NCBI RefSeq assembly: GCF_022631375.1
Contig: NZ_JALBGC010000007.1
Coordinates: 186,001 to 250,000, forward strand
Direction of reading: 5' to 3'
Origin: Hymenobacter cyanobacteriorum
GTDB taxonomy: Bacteria; Bacteroidota; Bacteroidia; Cytophagales; Hymenobacteraceae
Length of the DNA: 64,000 bases
Positions 57,562 to 64,000 of this stretch are shown here, one piece after another; positions within the stretch are counted from its first letter, which is position 1; every line of letters starts with the position of its first letter. A program made the translations under genes and the position numbers. The notes below the pieces were generated by a model that had not been told where the DNA came from, made no database searches, and was given only the letters and a program-made list of their open reading frames with translations.

Positions 57562-58752
57562 TCACAGCCGGCGCAGCACCACGCGGCGGTTGCGCGGGCG
57601 CTGGGAGGGGTCGGCGTTGTCGGCCACGGGCTGGGTGCCGCCGTAGCCCATGGGCCGAAGCTGGGCCGTGCCCACGCCGTGCGCCGTGAGGTAGAGGCAC
57701 ACGGCTTCGGCGCGCTGCTGCGAGAGCTGGCGGTTCAGCTCGGCATTGCCCACGTTGTCGGTGTGGCCCTGCACCTCAAAGCGCAACTCCGGCCGGGTGC
57801 GCAGGGTGCCAGCCAGCGCATCCAGTGCCGTACGTACAGGCGGCAACAACACAGCCTTGCCCTGGTCGAAATACAGCTCCGGCAACGTCACCGTGCTGCC
57901 TACGGCCAGGTCAGTCAGCGAAGCCCCGCTGCCCGAATCGGCCAGAACCAGCGTTGGAGCTGCAGCTGGTGCTGGAACTGCTATTGCTTCGCTGCTGCCA
58001 ACGGAAGCGGCCGGTTTTGGCAAAGGAGCGGGCTTGCGAACCGGCTTGGGTACCACCGCGGCCGGGCGGACCGGTACTACTGTTGGCGGCGTAGGAATGA
58101 CGCGGGCCGGTCTTGATTTCGGTGGCCGAACTACTGGCGTGGGGGCCGCCGTGCCGGTGGCGGCCGGTGGCGGGTTGCGGCTGAACAGGTAGCTGGTCGG
58201 AATTGGCGCTACCTTCGGCGTTTCGGCTAGTTTGCCCCAGAAGTTGCGCCACGATGCAGTAGGCGGTTGCAGGGGTACGTCGGGCCGCTCCCAAGTGATG
58301 AAAATGCGGGTATCCAAGCCATATTGGCAGTAGTCAACCCGCAGGTGGTACGGCTCGCCGGCCCGCAGCTCCGCCGTGGCGGTGTAGTCGCTCAGGGGCT
58401 GCCCGCGCCATTCGTTCAGCAGCTGCCGGTCGTTCAGCCACAGCCGGACTCCATCGTCTACGGTAACATGAAAAACGTATTTGCCGCTGACCGGTGGCAC
58501 CAGCCAGCCCGTCCAGCGCACCGAAAACTGCTCGGCAGGCATCCCCGGTGCGGGCGGCTGGTGGCCCCAGTTGAAATTGATGGTCGCATCGCGACGAGTC
58601 AGGACATATTTCTCGAAATTATTCCCTTCGTAGTAGTCGCCTCTGATACCGTCACCGGAAGGCAGGGGCGATTGCGCCAGCGCAGGCACACCCGGCAATA
58701 CCAATCCAATAAGCAATAGCAGCCCAAGCCACCGGTTGTGTTCGCCAGCCAT
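57562..58752 (-). CDS. PA14-domain / OmpA-domain envelope protein
   Basis: This 396-aa exported protein has signal peptide LLLLIGLVLPGVPALAQ. Residues about 32-155 are a PA14 sugar-binding-like domain: GIRGDYYEGNNFEKYVLTRR, FSVRWTGWLVPPVSGKYVFH and VDDGVRLWLNDRQLLNEWRG are the classic strands. A Pro/Ala-rich linker follows (about 185-265). The C-terminal OmpA-like peptidoglycan-binding domain (about 285-396) has LYFDQGKAVLLPP, VQGHTDNVGNAELNRQLSQQ and RAEAVCLYLTAHGV. The design joins a possible glycan-binding head to a cell-wall anchor. It is 95 bp downstream of the SDR stop's opposite flank and stands alone between unrelated genes. Confidence 0.9.
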   Translation of the reverse strand: MAGEHNRWLGLLLLIGLVLPGVPALAQSPLPSGDGIRGDYYEGNNFEKYVLTRRDATINFNWGHQPPAPGMPAEQFSVRWTGWLVPPVSGKYVFHVTVDDGVRLWLNDRQLLNEWRGQPLSDYTATAELRAGEPYHLRVDYCQYGLDTRIFITWERPDVPLQPPTASWRNFWGKLAETPKVAPIPTSYLFSRNPPPAATGTAAPTPVVRPPKSRPARVIPTPPTVVPVRPAAVVPKPVRKPAPLPKPAASVGSSEAIAVPAPAAAPTLVLADSGSGASLTDLAVGSTVTLPELYFDQGKAVLLPPVRTALDALAGTLRTRPELRFEVQGHTDNVGNAELNRQLSQQRAEAVCLYLTAHGVGTAQLRPMGYGGTQPVADNADPSQRPRNRRVVLRRL

Positions 58753-58820
58753 GCTGCAATAACGACAATCCCGACGCCTTTAGTATTGGCTTTCCGCTTC
58801 GATAACTCGCTGCCGGCTAC

Positions 58821-59261
58821 CTACGCAAACTCGTTGCCGCAGTGGAAGCAGTGAAACCGCTTGCCCCGCACCGGAAACCGCAGCAGCACCGAAAGCAACG
58901 ACTCCCAGAACCCGTAGGTGTTGCGCGTGGCCGGCCCGTACGCCACATCCGACGACCCGCAGCGCGGGCAGCGTGGCGTTACCGGGTCGGGCGCATCGGC
59001 TTCGAAGGAAGCCACGTCGGGACCGGTAGCCCGGGGCAGGGGCTCGGCCCGAATGATTGCCAGGGCCGCCTCGGCGTCGGACTGCCGCACGTGCAGCCGC
59101 ACGCCACCCGTGATGGGGCTGTACAAGGGCAGCAGCCCCACCAGGTTTTCGTTGCTCAGAAAACACGGAATGCCCGCTGCCTCCAGCCGCGTCCGGGCCA
59201 GGTTGGCCGCCATCGGCTCGTAGAACGATTCGAGAAAAACGATGGAATCGGGGCCCGGCAC
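58821..59261 (-). CDS. DUF2007 protein with zinc ribbon
   Basis: This is a 146-aa soluble protein. Residues 6-75 match the DUF2007 (putative signal-transducing) fold: VFLESFYEPMAANLARTRLE, AAGIPCFLSNENLVG and GVRLHVRQSDAEAALAII. The C-terminal part is a zinc ribbon with CPRCGSSDV and CFHCGNEF. This DUF2007 plus zinc-ribbon form is common in Bacteroidetes; its role is unknown. It follows the small lipoprotein gene on the same strand, and the whole gap is taken up by the family B repeat, which ends 7 bp before this ATG. Confidence 0.88.
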   Translation of the reverse strand: MPGPDSIVFLESFYEPMAANLARTRLEAAGIPCFLSNENLVGLLPLYSPITGGVRLHVRQSDAEAALAIIRAEPLPRATGPDVASFEADAPDPVTPRCPRCGSSDVAYGPATRNTYGFWESLLSVLLRFPVRGKRFHCFHCGNEFA

Positions 59262-59268
59262 GGAAAGA

Positions 59269-59359
59269 GAGTTAAGAGTCGAAAATTATGAGTTAAGAGC
59301 TGAAGCGGCAGAATCCAGAGATTTAACTCACAACTTTCAATCCCTAACTTTTAACTCAC
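59269..59359 (-). repeat. Inverted repeat family B, copy 4
   Basis: Arms 59269-59301 and 59321-59359 are imperfect reverse complements made of GAGTTAA / TTAACTC units. It contains the TGA stop (59356-59358) of the upstream lipoprotein gene and ends 7 bp before the DUF2007 start. Confidence 0.8.
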
Positions 59360-59919
59360 TTCGGCTGCTGGCGGGTCGCGGCGTCGATGCCTTTCACGGT
59401 GCGGCCGGCCTGCAGGCTCACAAATTCGGCCTGGCGGGCGCGCACGCGCACTTCGTCGCGGGCGGGCATGTCCAGGCGCACTTGTTTCAGCTGGTCGTTC
59501 AGGCGCTGGTACACGGCGCGGGCATAGTCCCAGTCGCGGTCGGTCCAGGTAGCGCGCTGGGCGCGGGTTTCGCGCACCAGCTGGCCATAGGCAGCCGGCA
59601 GGTCCTGCGGCGTCAGGGAGTTAATCTGGCCGTTGTAGGGGCCGAGCAGCGTGGCCTCCATGGCCAGCTGCTGGCGCGGGTCGAGGGGCCGGGCGCGGCG
59701 GGCGCGGTTGGCTGCGTTGTAGGTCGCCGTGGCCTTGCCAATGCGGGCCAGCTTGTGCGTTGCCGTGCGGGCGGCGCTATCCAGCTCGCGGCCGGCCGTG
59801 CGGGCGGCGGCCCGGCGTTCATTGGGCGTCGAGTCGCAGCTTGTGAGCAGCAGCGCGGCCAGCAGTACGCTGCCAAAAGATTTCAGGCCCGCTAGCGGAT
59901 TACGCAATTCACCTTTCAT
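59356..59919 (-). CDS. Small lipoprotein of unknown function
   Basis: This 187-aa lipoprotein has lipobox LLAALLLTSC, with the Cys near residue 29. The mature part is mostly helical and rich in Ala and Arg (RRAAARTAGRELDSAARTAT), followed by segments such as LTPQDLPAAYGQLVRETRAQ and YARAVYQRLNDQLKQVRLDM. I recognise no domain. The start at 59919 is set by the signal peptide; 46 further open codons upstream run into the TonB-like gene and are rejected. The stop TGA comes from a family B repeat. It is 59 bp after the TonB-C gene on the same strand and probably cotranscribed. Confidence 0.75.
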   Translation of the reverse strand: MKGELRNPLAGLKSFGSVLLAALLLTSCDSTPNERRAAARTAGRELDSAARTATHKLARIGKATATYNAANRARRARPLDPRQQLAMEATLLGPYNGQINSLTPQDLPAAYGQLVRETRAQRATWTDRDWDYARAVYQRLNDQLKQVRLDMPARDEVRVRARQAEFVSLQAGRTVKGIDAATRQQPK

Positions 59920-59978
59920 AGCACAAACACAGTAGTGAGGTCGCAAATGTCGGCCATTGCGGCCGCACCAGCCCTCTA

Positions 59979-60557
59979 CTACTGCGCCAGCCGAAAGGTT
60001 AGCGTCAACTCGTACTCGGACACGATGTCCTGGCCGGCTATCTGGGCCGGCACCCACTCGTCTGGAATGGTTTTTACCACGCGCAGCGCTTCCTGGTCGC
60101 AGCCCGCCCCAATGCCGCGCAGCACGCGGTGGTTGGTGGCCTTGCCCTGCTTATCGACCGAGAAACCAATGGTTACCTGGCCCTGCACGTTGCGGTCCTG
60201 GGCCTGTTGGGGGTACTGCAGCTGCGTAGTGAAGGTGGCCAGCGCCGCGTCGCCGCCAATGAACAGCGGCGGGCGGTCCACCATGCGGCGTTTCCACTGG
60301 CCGGGGGCCAGCTCGGTATTAAAGGTGAGGTCGCCGGAGGGCCGGTAAAACAGTAGCTGCTTGGCCGAATGGTCATAGCGTTGCACCACCACCATTTCCC
60401 GCGAGGCCGTGATGCCATAATATTCCCACACGCCCACTTTGGTGCGCTTGTCCAGCATGCCGCTTTCCCACTTGGTGGTGTGCATTTTCTGGGCGGAAGC
60501 CGGTGCAGTCAGAAAAATCAAGCACAAAAAAATTACAGAGTAAATATAATTTTTCAT
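59979..60557 (-). CDS. Exported TonB C-terminal domain protein
   Basis: This 192-aa protein has signal peptide YIYSVIFLCLIFLTAPASA. The middle (about 25-85) is an antitoxin-toxin-like MORN-type stretch common in Bacteroidetes (WESGMLDKRTKVGVWEYYG). The C-terminal about 95 residues match the TonB C-terminal fold: VQGQVTIGFSVDKQGKATNH and RVLRGIGAGCDQEALRVVKT. There is no long N-terminal helix and proline linker, so it is not a classical energy-transducing TonB; such exported TonB-C proteins probably bind partners in the periplasm. An AT-rich region of about 600 bp lies upstream. The N-terminal half's codon use is also AT-rich near the start. Confidence 0.8.
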   Translation of the reverse strand: MKNYIYSVIFLCLIFLTAPASAQKMHTTKWESGMLDKRTKVGVWEYYGITASREMVVVQRYDHSAKQLLFYRPSGDLTFNTELAPGQWKRRMVDRPPLFIGGDAALATFTTQLQYPQQAQDRNVQGQVTIGFSVDKQGKATNHRVLRGIGAGCDQEALRVVKTIPDEWVPAQIAGQDIVSEYELTLTFRLAQ

Positions 60558-60591
60558 ATAAGGCGGGTGGGTTTTGAGGTAGTTAGTTGCT

Positions 60592-60616
60592 GCAAACGAT
60601 ACTTGAAAACGTTTGC
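60592..60616 (-). promoter_or_regulatory. Possible operator/promoter of the TonB-C gene
   Basis: GCAAACG (60592-60598) and CGTTTGC (60610-60616) form a perfect 7-bp inverted repeat. Inside, AAACGTTT (60607-60614) is the CG-centred palindrome typical of LacI-family operators. On the minus strand TATCGTTTG is close to the -7 element with one extra base, so an operator overlapping a promoter is possible. It is 35-59 bp before the start. Confidence 0.35.
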
Positions 60617-61073
60617 GGGCTCGCAAGTTAATTAAAAGTTCTATTTTGTTATGTCCATTAAAATCTTTTTTGCCACCCATTAGTCAGACAGCCTCTTGCC
60701 GTGATTTAGGCTTTATAAATTATGAATAGCATGTATCATATTAATAATCAAAATTTTATTCGATAATAAGGCTGCTATTATTTAGATAAAATATCCGAAT
60801 TATTGAAGGTTGTGCAGGATGATGAATAATATGAAGCATTATCTGTAAAATTATATTTATTTCGGATGAAACGCCTTTTTTTAGTCGGCTATAATAATCC
60901 GTTGGTCGAGAAAATAGCGTCGTTGAGCATACGTTTGCTCAGCCATTTAGCTGACTGTTTCGCAGGTTTTTATTGCATTAATTTGGGCTGGTGTGAGCAT
61001 CAGAGATGCGTCTAATACCATTTAAGCCGTATAAATTTTTCCAAAAAGCAACGGGTGTGGCTAACGCAAGCGC
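60617..61073. other. AT-rich intergenic island, no gene
   Basis: By hand count 60661-60900 is about 29 % GC in a window that is otherwise above 60 %. No frame has coding character and no tRNA or named RNA fold is recognised. A small stem TGAGCA/TGCTCA lies at 60924-60941. It separates the terminator of metF from the TonB-C gene promoter. Confidence 0.6.
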
Positions 61074-61107
61074 AAAAAAAAGGCGGGTAGCTCGCAAGCC
61101 ACCCGCC
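61074..61107 (-). terminator. Intrinsic terminator of the metF transcript
   Basis: On the minus strand GGCGGGTGGCTT and AGCTACCCGCC form a GC stem (61082-61107) followed directly by TTTTTTTT, 61 bp downstream of the metF stop. Confidence 0.85.
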
Positions 61108-61168
61108 CATCCACTTATTGCTTACCGCTTGCCAATTATTCAGGCCGACCTGCGGTGTTGCCGTTGCG

Positions 61169-62125
61169 CTAAAACAGCTCGGCTGCCACGCGCCGGATGC
61201 TTTCCGACTTGCCCATGCTGTAGTAGTGCAGGCAGGGCACGCCGTGGGCCATGAGTTCGCGGCTCTGGTTGAGGCACCATTCAATGCCGATGGTGCGGGC
61301 CGCTTCGTTGTCGCGGCACTGGCTGATGGCTTCCACCAGCGGCTCGGGCAGGTTGAGGAAAAAAGCCCGCGGCAGCATCGTGAGCTGGCTTTTGGTCGTC
61401 AGCGGCTTCAGGCCGGGGATAATGGGCACGGTGATGCCCGCGTCGCGGCACTTCTGCTCGAACTTGAAAAACTCTTCGTTGTCGAAGAACATCTGCGTCA
61501 CGATGTAGTCGGCTCCCCGGTCCACTTTGTGCTTCAGGTAGCGGATATCGGAGGCGTAGTTGGGCGCTTCGAAGTGCTTCTCGGGATAGCCGGCCGTGCC
61601 GATGCAGAAGTTGGTGGCCCAGGTATCATCCTGTTCCTCATCCAGATACTCGCCCTTGTTCAAATTGGCTACCTGGCCAATGAGGTCGCAGGCATAGGCG
61701 TGCCCGTCGGGCTCGGCCTTGAACACGCCTTCCGATTTGATGGGGTCGCCGCGCAGCGCCAGCACCGAATCGATGCCCAGGAAGTGCAGGTCAATCAGCG
61801 CGTTCTCGGTTTCCTCCTTCGTGAAGCCACCGCAGATGAGGTGAGGCACGGTATCGACATCGAAGCGGTTTTTGATGGCCGCGCAAATGCCCACGGTGCC
61901 GGGGCGGCGGCGCACAGTTTTCTTTTCCAGCAGGCCGTTGGGGTGGTGGCGGTACACGTATTCCTCGCGGTGGTACGTCACGTCGATGAACGGCGGCTTG
62001 AACTCCATCAGCGGCTCGATATTCGAAAAGAGCGTGTGGATATTTTCGCCCTTTTTGGGCGGTAGCACCTCAAAGGAAAAGAGGGTTTTGCCCTTGGCCT
62101 GGGCGAGGTGGTCGGTAACTCTCAT
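61169..62125 (-). CDS. metF: Methylenetetrahydrofolate reductase [NAD(P)H]
   Basis: MetF reduces 5,10-methylene-THF to 5-methyl-THF, the methyl donor for MetH. It is a 318-aa FAD-dependent TIM barrel. Typical stretches are TLFSFEVLPPKKGENIHTLF (catalytic-site Glu), PFIDVTYHREEYVYRHHPNG, IDSVLALRGDPIKSEGVFKA, NFCIGTAGYPEKHFEAPNYA, and ADYIVTQMFFDNEEFFKF before VPIIPGLKPLTTKSQLTMLP. Length and motifs are complete. It lies downstream of metH on the same strand. The gap is filled by the family C repeat, whose end is 6 bp before this ATG. Folate-dependent methionine synthesis is thus a two-gene unit here. Confidence 0.97.
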   Translation of the reverse strand: MRVTDHLAQAKGKTLFSFEVLPPKKGENIHTLFSNIEPLMEFKPPFIDVTYHREEYVYRHHPNGLLEKKTVRRRPGTVGICAAIKNRFDVDTVPHLICGGFTKEETENALIDLHFLGIDSVLALRGDPIKSEGVFKAEPDGHAYACDLIGQVANLNKGEYLDEEQDDTWATNFCIGTAGYPEKHFEAPNYASDIRYLKHKVDRGADYIVTQMFFDNEEFFKFEQKCRDAGITVPIIPGLKPLTTKSQLTMLPRAFFLNLPEPLVEAISQCRDNEAARTIGIEWCLNQSRELMAHGVPCLHYYSMGKSESIRRVAAELF

Positions 62126-62131
62126 TTCTTA

Positions 62132-62219
62132 AGCTGTTAGCCTTTAGCTGCTAGCTATTAGCTCTTGTTCTTAGGATGTCGTCGGTAAAAGCTAATAGCT
62201 AGCAGCTAAAAGCTAACGG

Positions 62220-62221
<2 letters not shown>
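62132..62221 (-). repeat. Inverted repeat family C, copy 3
   Basis: Arms 62132-62163 and 62190-62221 (32 bp, two mismatches) are made of TTAGC-containing units. It overlaps the TAG stop of metH (62220-62222) and ends 6 bp before the metF ATG with GCTAACAGCTTAAG. Confidence 0.87.

Positions 62222-64000
<1,779 letters not shown>

Overview
The window reads as chromosome from a high-GC Bacteroidetes of the Hymenobacter type. The grounds are a SusC/SusD pair, several secreted proteins with the C-terminal sorting domain of the type IX secretion system (T9SS), a DUF5686/carboxypeptidase-regulatory protein, 7TM-DISM regulators, few Shine-Dalgarno sequences, and TAnnTTTG-type promoter elements. The genus is inferred from style and not from a marker gene. 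No tRNA, rRNA, CRISPR array, phage or intact insertion sequence was seen.

Layout. 0.3-2.9 kb: a small unknown gene, an MFS exporter and a NUDIX hydrolase. 2.2-7.7 kb (minus strand): a periplasmic aldehyde oxidoreductase operon, paoA-paoB-paoC-like, followed by mocA (which makes the cytosine-type molybdenum cofactor such enzymes use) and the NUDIX gene. 8-12.3 kb: a helix-hairpin-helix membrane protein and two paralogous exported alpha/beta hydrolases, one of which has lost its serine nucleophile. 12.5-19.6 kb: an AT-rich orphan gene, uvrA, a TspO-like membrane protein and an MG2/TonB-plug protein. 19.8-26.5 kb: secreted pectate lyase, prmA, an ABC exporter pair, a small DUF6150-like protein and tpiA. 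26.7-38.9 kb: a polysaccharide utilisation locus for a beta-glucan, probably laminarin-like: GH3, SusC, SusD, PKD lipoprotein, GH16 lipoprotein, GH16, secreted T9SS protein. 39.2-47.1 kb: a 7TM-DISM sensor with a transposase-type zinc ribbon, a DUF5686 protein, a channel-like protein with a coupled small ORF, and a second 7TM-DISM sensor with a LuxR-type HTH. 47.4-50.5 kb: two secreted surface proteins. 50.6-57.5 kb: gluconate-dehydrogenase-subunit-3-like / GMC oxidoreductase / GH1, then an oxalate/formate-type MFS transporter with a 48-residue small subunit, then an SDR. 57.6-64 kb: PA14-OmpA protein, DUF2007 protein, lipoprotein, TonB-C protein, an AT-rich gap, metF and the C-terminal half of metH.

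Working together: the beta-glucan locus would bind glucan at the surface (SusC/D, PKD protein), cut it with two GH16 enzymes and finish oligomers with GH3. The GH1/GMC group and tpiA fit downstream sugar handling. metF and metH supply and use methyl-tetrahydrofolate.

Two things stand out. First, the sensor next to the glucan locus carries a zinc ribbon plus helical segment of the kind found at the N-terminus of IS1595/ISXO2 transposases, with no transposase catalytic domain. Second, about fifteen long inverted repeats belonging to at least six unrelated sequence families lie almost without exception within about 26 bp of a stop codon. Two of these families often fill the whole space between the stop codon of one gene and a point about 4-7 bp before the start codon of the next. 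Several supply the stop codon itself.
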